The position numbers were made by a program, and so were the translations under genes. Shown here piece after piece: positions 53,601 to 64,000 of a stretch of DNA of 64,000 nt. The stretch is from Mesostigma viride (Eukaryota > Streptophyta > Mesostigmatophyceae > Mesostigmatales > Mesostigmataceae), in contig RPFO01000313.1 in assembly GCA_009746045.1 (NCBI GenBank), forward strand, positions 524,044 to 588,043, written 5' to 3'. Below the pieces are notes generated by a model. It saw only the letters and a program-made list of their open reading frames with translations, did not search any database and was not told where the DNA came from. Position 1 is the stretch's first letter; every line of letters begins with the position of its first letter.

Positions 53601-54403
53601 GGTATGCGGCCCTCTGCGCCGTCTCGTTGACCTGCTACATCGCCACCGCAGTGGTCGCTGGCCTGCTGTTCGTTTTCTTCTCCCCTCCCGGCGCGGGCGA
53701 CTGCTCGCTCAACGTGTTCCTGATCGCGTCCACGCTCGTCGCGGCCGCCGGCCTGACCCTCGCGTCCCTCCACCCGCGCGTGCGTGGCAGCCTGCTCCCC
53801 GCGGCCGTCCTGTCCCTCTACACCACCTACCTCTGCTACAGCGCGCTGGCCAGCGAGCCGCGCGACTATGCGTGCAACGGGCTGGGCCACCGCCTGAGCG
53901 CCGCCAAGACCAGCACGCTGATTACGGGGCTGCTGCTGTCCATCTTCGCTGTGGTTTATTCTGCCGTACGCGCCGGGTCGTCCTCGGCGTTCCTGTCCTC
54001 GGGCCGCTCACCCGCGATGACCGGCGCGGGGGGTCCCTATGAGGAGCTGCTCGAGGAGGGGGCCAAGGGGACAGCTGGGGCGACAGGATCGGCCGGATCC
54101 GCCGCGGTGGCAACCGTGCCGCCCAAATCAGAGACCGGTGATGATGACGAGGAGGGGGAGGCCGTGTCATCCGCGGGCCCTGCGTACAATTACTCCTTCT
54201 TCCATGTCATCTTTGCGCTCGCGAGCATGTACGTGGGCATGCTGCTCACCGGGTGGGGGGGCGCAGACAGCCCGACCAAGGACACGATCGACATTGGCTG
54301 GCGCAGCGTGTGGGTCAAGGTGGCCGCGCAATGGATCACCGCCGCCATGTACCTGTGGACGCTCATCGCGCCCCTGCTGTTCCCCGACAGGGATTTCTCA
54401 TAG
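50609..54403 (+). CDS. SERINC: Serine incorporator (Serinc/TMS) membrane protein
   Basis: Five exons: 50,609-50,798, 50,944-51,023, 51,571-51,730, 53,022-53,133 and 53,602-54,403. All introns are GT-AG, phases are consistent, and the protein is 447 residues, normal for the family. The Cys-rich start (FCAACACQTCQC), RQSARAAYCGLFLASIVLSW, WINHPGSHESKEWY, LRISFGNF, the third exon's IQNGAWPIKFFAWG, QMLILLDFVYEWN and the C-terminal YSFFHVIFALASMYVGMLL ... YLWTLIAPLLFPDRDFS are signature stretches of plant-type Serincs. About ten hydrophobic segments are visible; the acidic loop before YSFFH is variable. Serincs are lipid-associated multispanning proteins linked to serine and phospholipid supply. 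An upstream in-frame ATG at 50,537 would add 24 residues; 50,609 fits the family better. Confidence 0.95.
53166..53183 (+). repeat. Poly-G tract in Serinc intron 4
   Basis: A run of about 18 G lies some 30 bases after the intron 4 donor. The acceptor end of the same intron has a C tract at 53,580-53,592. Confidence 0.9.
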
Positions 54404-55129
54404 GCGGCAATTATGGTCGTGGGAGATGTTTTGTAAAGTAGCTAGATCATAGGCGGGGAAGGTTTATGTCCCATCCATGTTATCAAGAGTAGATGGATCA
54501 ATTGACTCCGAAAAGAAAAGAGACAAGAAGGAGCACAAGTAACTAGTACTAGCGTGCTGGATTGATGCTCGTCTTTCAGTGGGGTGTTCTGTTTGTGGGT
54601 GGGCCCTGAATGGTTTTCTTAGTGTATTTGTGCTACCATGGTTAGGCGTTATGACCTAAGCTCATGGTATGTCGGCCGCTTTTTTGCCAATGTACATAAT
54701 GCACGACGATGCACCAATTAATTGATGTCACTGGTAGTTTCTCTGACGTGCGTTGTCTTTCATGGCACGTGAATGACATTTTGTAGTGCAGTGCTTATTT
54801 CCCCACACAGCATGCCGATGGCATGAAGGGTCGGGGAGCAACGCACTAGAAGTAATTAGTAATGTAGTTCCCTGGGCTTTGCCATGGACTGGTCAACCAT
54901 GATTATCAGCACAAATGCAATCCAAGTAATTTCCTTTTGACGTATGGCCATGAATGTGTTCATGTGGCTTCTGACAGATAGCGACCATCGACGCAAATAG
55001 CATGCAATTTTTGGCGCACTTAATTCTATTACAATCAATAAGCCATTAATTAATTAATAGACACGTGACTGCGTCACGTGAGCAGAAGAGTCCTCAGTGG
55101 GATGGGAACATGGGATGGAATGGATGGTG
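54404..55129. promoter_or_regulatory. Serinc 3' flank with TGTAA motif
   Basis: TGTAA at 54,432-54,436, shortly after the stop at 54,401, is the polyadenylation signal form used in chlorophyte algae; whether this one is used is unknown. The rest of the stretch has no gene. An AATTAATTAAT stretch and an inverted CACGTGACTGCGTCACGTG (55,062-55,080) lie at its end. Confidence 0.4.
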
Positions 55130-55244
55130 TAAGCTATCTAGGTCCTAGTTACAGGGGTGTGGGCACCACGGCCCGAATCGCTATGAATGGCATACGCGGT
55201 CACACGCGGAGCCCCCACAGACTTGGGGGTGGTCTCCTTCATCA

Positions 55245-56691
55245 CTACTTGCCATCTATCCTTGCGTACCATCTGCCTCCATAGTACAGACAAACCAGGA
55301 GGCTGCCCGCGTGTGAGCCCGTCACGTCTAGTGTAGCACATGTCCATGCCGAGTCTATATCACGAAAAGTCCATGGGTCGCGGCCCTGCCGCGCGTGGCC
55401 TGGGGCACGCCAGGTGAGGACATATCGCCCAGGCTGGGCGGGCTTGGTGCCAGCTAGTCTATCTGATGTGCCTACCTGATCTGTGCGGGCCAGGTGCCCG
55501 GCTAGGCCCAGGTGCCTGTGCCTAATAATGTGGGAAACATAGGGCAAATCAGCGTACAAATCCTCATTACTAATGTGCAAACCAAAGGGGATGTTAAGGG
55601 CCTTGCGCAGCATCTTGGTGACGTTGCCGTCGAGTCGTTGCTCCATGCAGCTCCTGCGTCAGTGCCCACGTCTCGGCGCCGTAGGTCAGGATCGTCAGAA
55701 TGACGACCTTGAAGAGGTCACGCTTGACGATCCGGGGTAGGGCGGGGTTGCTCCACCAGCGGCGGTGGTCATGGAGGTGCGCCCACGCCATGCCGATCCG
55801 TGTCGTCATGTCGTCCTCGCAGTCGGGAAGCCAACTGCCGAGCAGCTTGAAGCGGCCTGAAGGAGGGTAGTTGACCTCGGCATCGTCTAAGAGGCGGAGT
55901 GTGGGTGGGGGCCCTGCCATGCCGAGGGCCAGGGCCTCCGTTTTGGGGCTGATTTCTAGACCAACCGCCCGAGCCTCGAGCGCCAGGCAGTCCAGCCAAA
56001 GTTGGGCAGACTCCGGCTTCTCAATGAGCGTGATGTCGTCGGCATAAATGAGGTCAGCTAGTAAATTCTGCCCGTTAGTCGGCCCCCCTTCCCCAAGCTC
56101 GTTCGTGATCGCTAGGCCAGGGGCACGGCCTGCAATGCTAGCAAAGCGAGCACGTGCCTGGCGCATAACATAATCCACTACAATAATAAACAGGTACGGC
56201 GACAGGACGCAACCCGGCTGCCAGACGCCGGTCTGCAGTGGGCATGGCGGGGTAATGCCGTGTTGAGTGCGCACCGAAGTGGTCGACCCCTCATACAGCG
56301 CGCGGATGACGGTAATCAGGAGAGTGGGGACGCGAGCGCGAGCAAGTACAGCCCATAGAGCGTCCCAGAGGACAGAATCAGAAGCCTTGATGAAGTCGAC
56401 GAAGATCAGGATGGCAGGAAACTCACCAGGTTGCAGGAGAGCGATTTCCTCGAAGAGGCGGGTGACGCGCGACGAAGATGGCCATGACGGTGTTGCGCCC
56501 ATGCAGGACGAAAGCCCATTTGACTTTCCCCAAGGTGACGGTCGAGAGCAGAACGAAGGCGGTTGAGGATCATGCGCATGAACAACTTGAGTGCGGCGCT
56601 CTGGATGCAGACTCCTCCGGGTAGTTGGCGGGGTCGTCAGGGGAACCTTTGTTTTTGTACAGCATAATACCGGCGGTAGCTGTGCTGCCAC
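55245..56691 (-). pseudogene. LINE reverse transcriptase and C-terminal domain
   Basis: Motifs in order: IMLYKNKGSPDDPANY (in another frame near 56,660), ILIFVDFIKASDSVLWDAL (motif A), GVWQPGCVLSPYLFIIVVDYVM (motif B), LADLIYADDITLIE (catalytic YADD), GRFKLLGSWL and ILTYGAETWAL. The frame leaves the homologous reading around 55,640 and continues as MLRKALNIPFG ... IIRHRHLGLAGHLART, the common LINE C-terminal stretch. The RT core from motif A on is in one open frame with YADD intact; the N-terminal part and the junction to the C-terminal domain are frameshifted. Confidence 0.85.
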
Positions 56692-57599
56692 TCAGGAATC
56701 GGCGGCGCGTCGGCAAGCAGGATCCGGTTGCAGACGTCACTGAGCAGGAATCCCGTGAGCGCCGTCAGCTTAATCACCGGGGCGGGGAGCTGGTCAGGTC
56801 CCACGGCAGCGTAGAAGCGGAGTTGCTTGGCGGCGGTGCTCAGCTCGAGCTCGGTGAACGGCGGTAGCTCGTTGGGGTCGGCCAGGGGTTCCGTCAGGGC
56901 TGGGTACGTTGGTAGTCCTGCTCAGCGGCGGGCGGCGTGGGCGGCGCAGGGACGTCCGCAGGCGCTACTGCCAGGCGTGCGGCCGCCAGAGGGCCAAGCG
57001 GCGGAGGCGGCGGGGGGGCGCCGAGCAGCCGGGACTGGGAGGAATACCACTGGTCGAGCTGCTGCTGCGGTGAGCCAGAGAGCGTCCGCGGCGCCGGCTG
57101 CGCGCCGCCGGCGGGCCGTTGGGCGTGGCGCAGGCGTGTCCAGGCGTACTTGCCGTGCTGGTCCTTGAGGTGGGCGAAGTACTCGCGGACATGAAGGTCC
57201 TCCTGCTCCTTGATCGCCTGCCGGATGGCCGAGTGGTAATCTGCTTTGACTGAGGCGGGCGTACGGCGGGCGGGGTCGCGGTTGTCGCGCAGGGCTTGCC
57301 AGGCTTGGATGACGGCGGGGAGCCGGTGCAGGCTGGTGAAGCGGGGTGGGCGGCGGGGGGACAGCAGGGCCCCGGCCGCGGGCAGCTTGCCAGCGAGGTG
57401 CCGAAGGGCCGATGCCAGGCCGGCAGCGAGCAGCTGGGCGTGGCTGGCCGGGATGTCCAGCGCGTCGACGAACGCCTCTGCCGCGCGCTTGTAGGCGCAT
57501 TTTTCAGGAAAGTCCTCCAGTCAGCGTCGTCAGATTTCTCAAGCAACTGCAGTGTGCGCAAATCAGGTGGTGCCACGTGCTTGCGAAAGGGCGAGGGGA

Positions 57600-58190
57600 A
57601 TCACAGGCGGATGCGGGCGGTGACGATGCGATGATCGGAGCGCACCAGGGGGATCACGTGCGAGCGAGCAGCTGGTACAGATCCTTGATGACGCTTGCGC
57701 ATTACAACATAGTCGATGCAGCGTTCAGTGCCAGTTGACGAGGTGTGTGTTACCAAAGCAGCTGGACTATATGTGGAAAGCGGGTGTTGGCAGTGACCAA
57801 ATCGCATGTCGTAAGCAAATCAGCAAAAAGTTCAGTGTTGGCATTGGAGACCGTACCGTTGCGGGCGTGCTGACATCCGCCAGTACCCGGTGGTAGCGTT
57901 GCGTTGGCGTCCAGTAGCAGAGCGAGATAGTTGCGACCAGGGATGCCGTTCGCCAGGTTCTCCAGCGCAGCAAAGAAGTCATTGCGATCTTGTTCTGGGT
58001 GGCCGGAGTGGGGTGCGTAACCGACGCCCACCGTCAGGGCGTAGGTCGAGTGGCCCTCCACCGAATGAAAGGTGGCCACAAGGAGCCGAGCGTTGACCAG
58101 CTGGGGCTCGCCCATGTGGCGTACGGCGAGCGGGGAGCAGAGGAGACCGACGCCCCCGTTCCCGGTGCCGTCGCCGCCTCCGTAATAAAA
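57600..58190 (-). pseudogene. LINE apurinic/apyrimidinic-type endonuclease
   Basis: Minus-strand sequence reads GNGGVGLLCSPLAVRH at the 5' end. It continues with VGVGYAPHSGHPEQDRNDFF, LALLLDANATLPPG and, in a second frame (57,807-57,601), THTSSTGTERCIDYVVMRKR and PLVRSDHRIV. YAP, LDAN-x-T, TGTERCIDYVV and SDH are the exonuclease-endonuclease-phosphatase motifs of LINE endonucleases. A frame change occurs near 57,770. The protein would nick target DNA for target-primed reverse transcription. Confidence 0.82.
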
Positions 58191-58200
58191 CTCACATCAC

Positions 58201-61200
58201 CTAAAATCGGTCCGTCCGGTTACATGAGATCCTGGGAATTTTGGCGCGAACGCGTCGCGTTGAGGACGACGGGACCAGAAAAATTCCACCTCGCATGGCT
58301 GTCGACCCTATGTCCGCCGGAATATCAGTCAAAAGTCAATTATGCATGTTAAGTCGCTGCGATGGATGCAAACGACGCGTAAGCTCTCCTGCTTTGCGAT
58401 GATGCATGGTAGATATTATTCGCTTATGTTCATGCGTAAAAAAAATTCGCAAACTGAGACGCTGATTTTTTGTGTCGGCCAGATCTGGAATAATTTGGCA
58501 GCGAAAATACATGTTTATTAATTGTGGGGGAAACTTTTTTGTTGAAAGCTCACAATTCCCAAAAGGTCGAATCCGAATGGGCTTCAAGTCTACTTTCACG
58601 AGCGCTAATCAGTTTTTCGAGAAACGAATCACATTTTCCAGGCTGTCGCATTACCTGCCGGCAGGTCAGATTTTGCTGTTTTCAGTGACGTTTACGACCG
58701 TCCTTGCTTGATGCGTTTCTTCCTTTTTTTCGGCTCACGGCATGGCGGGGCTTGTTCCAACATGCCTGCGGAGGTGTAAGCTGTGTAGCCATGATTTAAA
58801 AGTCACATATTGCTCTCGCGCCACCATCTGTTACTGCTCGACACTGCAAGAAACACTGGTTGCCTGCTCGCAACGCAAGCACAAGCACGACAACGGTGCC
58901 CTAATCCACATCCAGGCGTGTATATCCGAGAAAAACTTCAGGCTTTTGTCGCGGCATACCTTCGGTGTTCCAAGCCGTTCACCGCTCCCCGAAATAGTCT
59001 TATGACTCGCTTTTATAGCATTGTGGGTTCGCGTCCGCCATCTCCGCCGGGTGCTGACACGAGATGTTCGCGCTGAACCTGGACTGCAAGGTCGCCCGCT
59101 ACCGGTTAGCTGTACGTATTTAGCAAGCTCTGGATGATATTGTCATGGTTTTGGTGCAGGAAGGTGCTGTGGGGGGGTCTATCTCACCTCTTTACCTAGC
59201 TTTCCTCCTCCTAGCTTGACAGCTAAGTTTGCATCAGGAAGTCATGCTTGTTGACAAAGCTCGATGGATGTCAACCTTGGGATGTGCTGTGAAGGTGTTA
59301 GCATGCTTGCTTGAAGAATTGAATGCGTATGTGTGCAAGCAATGGACATTTTTTTATAAGGGCAGTAGGTAGCAGCCACGTTCTTATTCAATTGTGTCAG
59401 GACGTCTATGTTGCCTTAACTGCACTCTCTCCTAGAGGAGTTTGATGCCACTTGTTACGGCCCAGACCTTTGTATGGGCGTAACAATGCCACAAAGTCGA
59501 AAGTCATTTGTTATTCGTTTGGGACTTTCGATAGCTCGCTTTCATAGTCCGCCGGACTATAGGACTCAATTCGGGACTTATTTGGGAATTTGTCCTAAGT
59601 TCGGGACTTTGTGTGTTTATTTGGTACTTTGTGTGTTCCGGACCAGTTATTTTGGGCCTAGCCAGAAGTACGAGATCTTCTAGGGGCCGGGCCGGCCCTA
59701 GACGTCATACAGAACCTATTGGGGCTTGACGGCAGTATCTGGAAGATCGGCGCGCATGTCGGCGCGCCTGCACACCAACTTGCCAGCTTGGTAGCGCAGC
59801 TAGGTGAAATTGGTCTGTGGACGATGGACTCTCTCTCTTTGGTTTGATGATTAATGAAACGAGTGTTGACGACTCTCTCAGACCAGGGGGCACTGATCCG
59901 GATGCCATTTGCCTCATGACATGCCGTGTTATATAGCTAGATTAATTAATCATGCTATAAGGCCTTAGTAGCTGAGGATAAACCGCTGCTCAGTTAGTCA
60001 ATTTACTGCGATCTTTGCTTGCTATCGCGGTACGCGGATGCGCGGCTATGCCGGCTTATTAAACTGCACCTTATACTAGATTAGATCTTTCGCACCGTCC
60101 GGCACGGGATGTAACACACTGTAGATGACTATGACCAGTGGGGTGGTGAGGATGGGCCGGTGTGCTGGGGTGAGCCTGAAGGGCATCTTGGATCACGTGC
60201 CCCTTAGGCAATCATGCCAGGCTGTGCAGTTTATTATGGCTTGTGATGTATGGATGCAGCGGGTGAGGCAGGTTGTCGTTGCCGTGGCCTGTGTTAGTGA
60301 ACTCTATCATCTTTTAACTTACCCAAAGCCCCCCTACAGACCTAAACTGCCTCGCCTTCTTTGAGGGGTTGCCTTCTTTGAGGAGTGCCATGTCTTGAAA
60401 GGTTTGTTGGGGCCCTGGCATTTCAGAGTAGGTTGAGGTGGAGAGGGGTGGCACACTGCTAGGTGATGGCAGGGCCATCCATGTGATGCTCGATCCTTAC
60501 GTTGGGATGGGGACCATGCATTTGTTCTTGTTGCTAGCATGGGCAGGGTGAGCGGCTGGGAGTAAGGTGTAAGTGCTACTTGTGCCACTGTCCGAAAGGG
60601 GAGCTCCATGAGGGGGGCAAACAGCGTTGCAAGCGTACACTTAACACAAATGTGGTATGATGCACTCAGCTGACCTGCCATTTCTCTTGATGCACCAAAC
60701 CACACTAAAGGCTTGATATAGCTGGTAGGAAATGCATGTGCATGCAGTGTCAAAAGCAGAGAGGGACATTGTTAGCTCATGAGTGTGATACCGATGAGTG
60801 TGAGCCTCCCCGTGCCATCCCATGCATTTTACACCTATTTTTGGCAATCCCCCATCACGCCGCAGTTAGGCACCGCCTATGCAAGGGGGATGAATAGACA
60901 GTTCTAGGTGTGTTGAGGGATGAGATAAGGGTAAACATGAGGAGCCATGCAGGCTAAAAAGGAAGGGCGATGTCAACAGTGTGTTTGCCCAGATTTTGAT
61001 GTCAGGAGGGGCTGAAAGATCAGTGGCCACGATAAACCTAGGTGGATTACATGAGAGATGACACGACCATGAGAGGGTGGTAGATGAGTTCAACTGAGAA
61101 GAGCTAGCATTACATGCACAGATTCTTAATGGCCTATGGACTGTCCAAGGGTTGGAGTTCAGTGCACGTTCCAAAGACTATGATGAGCATGACGATGATG

Positions 61201-62484
61201 GCAAGGGGGCGGGGGGGCGCAATTAGGAGAGGCACTGATGCAGAATTATGTTGTACAGCAGCTAGGTGCTGAGCTCAATTGAATAGCAGCCCAAGCCACT
61301 GCTGTCCTTGATTGCGCTTTGTATTTCCATGTACATAGCAGAGAGGCACCTGGCAGATATATATATTTGGATTAGCTGCATGCTATAAGACACGCACAGC
61401 AGGGGTGCCCAGAAGAGTGGGCCAAGTACTGCAAAGGAGATTGTGTGTGCTGCCGACCGGGGCCCGTTTAGAAAAGAGACTGGTCAGCCGACAGGCACGA
61501 CTGGTCAGCCAAGCTCCCCTTCTTGAGGCTTGTAGGCACTATGGTGCTTGTTCCGAATGCCAGCATCTACCGTGATTGATGGTGATTTTGTCCCTTGATG
61601 ATCGCTTTTTTAGTCTGTGTTGGCTAATGTATCCAGCCCCAGTGGCATGTATATGAATCCCATGACAGCCATGACGATAATCGAGTGAAGAATGCAAAGT
61701 TTTCCAAGACAATGGCGCAGAATGTAGAGTATTTTGGCAAAAATCGCTCTATTTCTGCTTGCATCCGTCACTTTTAGTGGGCCAGCAGTGGTCCTAATAT
61801 GTCCAACTTGTGTTCTAGTGTAAATTCAAGTTTTGTGCTATTAACGTGACAAATTCTGGCATGATTGGGCCGCATATGTGCTGGCAGGGGCTTCATAAGT
61901 TTGAAAATAATGCACTAAAACGGTGTTTTGGCTCATGTATGCCAGAATTATAGCACATAGTTTGGTCCTACATTGCATACTTAAGGGCGGTTTTTGTCTT
62001 TGGATGTAAATTAATAAGCATGACCATTTCCAGCTGAATTGGACTACATTTACTACTTGTGTGTGGCTGCTATGCCTCCTTATGCCTGGAAAACATCGTT
62101 TTTGGCACTTTTCCACGTCACGGTTTGATGCTAAAAATAGGTCAGTTGGTCCCCCAATTTATGTGATGTGAACAGGGTCCTAGGGGGACCTTAAGTCCAG
62201 AAAGGCACCCCGATCTGACTATATGTGTGGGAGATATGACCCCATGTAACCATGCAAAAAGGCCATTTTTAGGTGATGTGTGCCAGGCTGCCGTCGATGT
62301 CGTCAGCAGCAAGGGCAGTCGATCCGCGGGCCGATGCAGTGCGCCTGGGTTCTTGGATTCCCAGGATATGGCGATATTATTGTCGATGCAGAAACCAATA
62401 AGATTGGAGACTCGATGGCACTGACAGTCGTCACTGCGCAGGCAGTGACAGCGGTCAGCGTCGGGCTGGAGCGTGCGGGCGTTG
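58201..62484. other. Long non-coding stretch, no gene seen
   Basis: No open frame in this 4.3 kb has recognisable similarity, strong codon structure or a convincing exon pattern. It is moderate in GC and free of long tandem arrays. A small intron-rich gene cannot be excluded by eye. Confidence 0.5.
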
Positions 62485-62489
62485 AAGGT

Positions 62490-63270
62490 AGTTAGGTGAA
62501 ATAGTGCCGGAACCTTTTTGCCGTTGGGGCAAATCGGTCCGGAACACTATTTTGCCCGGAATCACCACTTCCGAGCACAAAAGTTAATTCGGCCGAATTA
62601 ACTTTGGTGCTCGGAAGTGGTGATTCCGGGCAAAATAGTGTTCCGGACCGATTTGCCCCAACGGCAAAAAGGTTCCGCACTATTTCACCTAACTAAAACC
62701 TGGCCCCGTGGAGGGGAGTCGAATAGACCTGGAGACAACCGCCTGGGCTACTGCACGCAAATGATATTGCGCCGGAACTGTCTCTGGCAGGTTTCAAACC
62801 CCTGACCTCCAAGGTGCACAGGTCTTAGTTAGGTGAAATAGTGCCGGAACCTTTTTGCCGTTGGGGCAAATCGGTCCGGAACACTATTTTGCCCGGAATC
62901 ACCACTTCCGAGCACCCAAGTTAATTCGGCCTAAGACCTGTGCACCTTGGAGGTCAGGGGTTCGAAACCTGCCAGAGACAGTTCCGGCGCAGTATCATTT
63001 GCGTGCAGTAGCCCAGGCGGTTGTCTCCAGGTCTATTCGACTCCCCCTCCACGGGGCCAGGTTTAGTTAGGTGAAATAGTGCCGGAACCTTTTTGCCGTT
63101 GGGGCAAATCGGTCCGGAACACTATTTTGCCCGGAATCACCACTTCCGAGCACCAAAGTTAATTCGGCCGAATTAACTTTGGTGCTCGGAAGTGGTGATT
63201 CCGGGCAAAATAGTGTTCCGGACCGATTTGCCCCAACGGCAAAAAGGTTCCGGCACTATTTAACCTAACT
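62490..63270. mobile_element. Palindromic TRIM-like element 2 (complex)
   Basis: Order: palindrome (62,490-62,694), spacer S (62,695-62,825), a single palindrome arm (62,826-62,930), inverted spacer S' (62,931-63,064), palindrome (63,065-63,270). AAGGT is duplicated at 62,485-62,489 and 63,271-63,275. The arms are homologous to those of element 1 but carry different bases at many positions, with the matching change in the opposite arm. Ends are AGTTAGGTGAAATAG and a slightly altered complement. Box B is intact in S' (GGTTCGAAACC, 62,959-62,969) and decayed in S. Confidence 0.85.
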
Positions 63271-63275
63271 AAGGT

Positions 63276-64000
63276 GGCGATGACCAAGGGCGCGCGTTGA
63301 CCGAAAAGGGGGGTGCAGGCGGGTGTGGGGGCGGAGATGGAGCAGGGTGGTGATGGGGGTGGGGGTGGAGGTGGTGGGGTAGGGGGGGCGGGTTGAGGAC
63401 TTTTGCTTTCAATTACCGTTTCGATTCTTCCTGCCAACGCGTCGAGGCGACGCCGACGGTTGGCTCGGGTGGCCGGGTAGAATGAGTCTGCGTCTGCACG
63501 CATAAGAAATGCGTGCAGTCTGAGGAGGTTTCGGAGGCGGCCGCGCGAGGCGGGGCAAACCTGGGTCACTGCCGACCCGTTGCTCTCTCTCCGACAGCCC
63601 GAGGGCTGCGAAGGCAAAGGGGCGGGAAGCCGGGGGAGTTAGGCAGATCACACTGCTAGAGCCGCGGAGCCGCGGGGCCGCGAGGGTCGTCATTGATGAT
63701 AGGAGAGAAGGGCGCGGGCCGTCCGGCTCAGGTGCAAAGCGAACGAATTTATTAGGGGGACGGCCAAGCCTGGCAGCCATACCTTCGAGCTGAAGTTGCC
63801 CCGGCGGATCCCCACACGTGCCGCTGGGGAGCAGGTGACCGTCGATGCCGGTGGCGATGGCGGTGACGGCGGGGGCCGAGCAGGGGGCTGGGACTCTGGC
63901 ACGGCGGTATCCACGGGGGTCGCCGTCATCAGTTGGAGGACTGAGGTCCTGGCCGTTAATGCGGACGATGAAGACGCCATTAAAGAGGCGGGGATAGATG
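63276..64000 (-). other. GC-rich region with weak minus-strand coding signal
   Basis: Minus frames give RNLLRLHAFLMRADADSFYP followed by a Pro run (63,617-63,159) and, upstream, MAARLGRPPNKFVRFAPEPDG (63,780). Composition is Pro/Arg/Ala-rich and the frames shift. It could be the start of a LINE ORF1 or a host gene cut by the window edge; I do not recognise it. Confidence 0.25.

Larger units (their letters stand above)
55130..58200 (-). mobile_element. Degenerate non-LTR (LINE) retrotransposon
   Basis: On the minus strand, in order, are an apurinic-type endonuclease (about 58,190-57,600), a linker, a reverse transcriptase (about 56,690-55,640) and a C-terminal domain (55,646-55,245). The 3' end is followed by CATCC-like repeats near 55,100. 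The 5' end is missing: the endonuclease begins directly with its GNGGVGLL motif. Several frame breaks separate the parts. No target duplication was found. Confidence 0.85.

Noticed and set aside
53420-53601. Serinc exon 5 starting at the upstream ATG at 53,420
   Set aside because: The open frame there is intron read-through; the acceptor at 53,600-53,601 restores the split Trp codon and the family alignment.
62930-63060. A permuted tRNA gene (3' half before 5' half)
   Set aside because: Box order looked suggestive, but the T stem pairs only partly and the 7-bp stem lies outside acceptor geometry.

Overview
The window reads as a repeat-rich stretch of nuclear DNA from a green-lineage eukaryote, probably a chlorophyte-type alga. 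The host signal is one intact intron-containing gene (50.6-54.4 kb, five exons, GT-AG introns) encoding a Serinc/TMS membrane protein whose N-terminus resembles the plant/green-algal form; a TGTAA motif lies just after its stop. Almost everything else is mobile DNA, simple repeats, or non-coding sequence. The species cannot be named from this sequence alone.

Layout. 1-404: tail of a tyrosine-recombinase retrotransposon cut by the window edge. 1,863-17,742: a three-level nest. The outer layer is a non-coding split-direct-repeat element (called X here). A DIRS/PAT-like element (copy 1, 2,421-16,344; gag, RT-RNase H-tyrosine recombinase) interrupts X. A Copia-like LTR retrotransposon (3,583-12,064) sits inside the gag of copy 1, with a GCTGC target duplication that can be checked against the empty site in copy 2. 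18,570-23,991: DIRS copy 2, whose last repeat is split by a 1.7 kb inverted-repeat element in a duplicated TTAA. 25.7-28.6 kb: a LINE 3' scrap and a non-coding LTR element with a GATCC duplication. 28.7-29.4 kb: three tetranucleotide arrays. 30.8-39.2 kb: a transposase-like gene in several pieces, with many CTGCAG-centred palindromes and a 1.85 kb minisatellite. 41.2-43.2 kb: a broken hAT transposase. 44.6-47.0 kb: a second TTAA element containing a palindromic TRIM-like element. 47.7 kb: a LINE 3' scrap with target duplication. 55.1-58.2 kb: a degenerate minus-strand LINE (endonuclease plus RT). 62.5-63.3 kb: a second, more complex palindromic element.

The most unusual structures are the two palindromic elements (45,138-45,681 and 62,490-63,270). 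Their ends are perfect or near-perfect hairpins of about 205 bp used as direct terminal repeats around a B-box-bearing spacer. Each has a 5-bp target duplication, and their termini resemble the LTR termini of the Copia-like element. Also notable are a Copia-like element whose protease-like domain lies after the integrase, a StopGo-like NPGP motif between RNase H and recombinase in the DIRS polyprotein, and the compensated palindrome family around the transposase-like gene.

Many element reading frames carry one- to four-base lesions. The Serinc gene is clean, so these look like decay, although indels in the assembly cannot be excluded.
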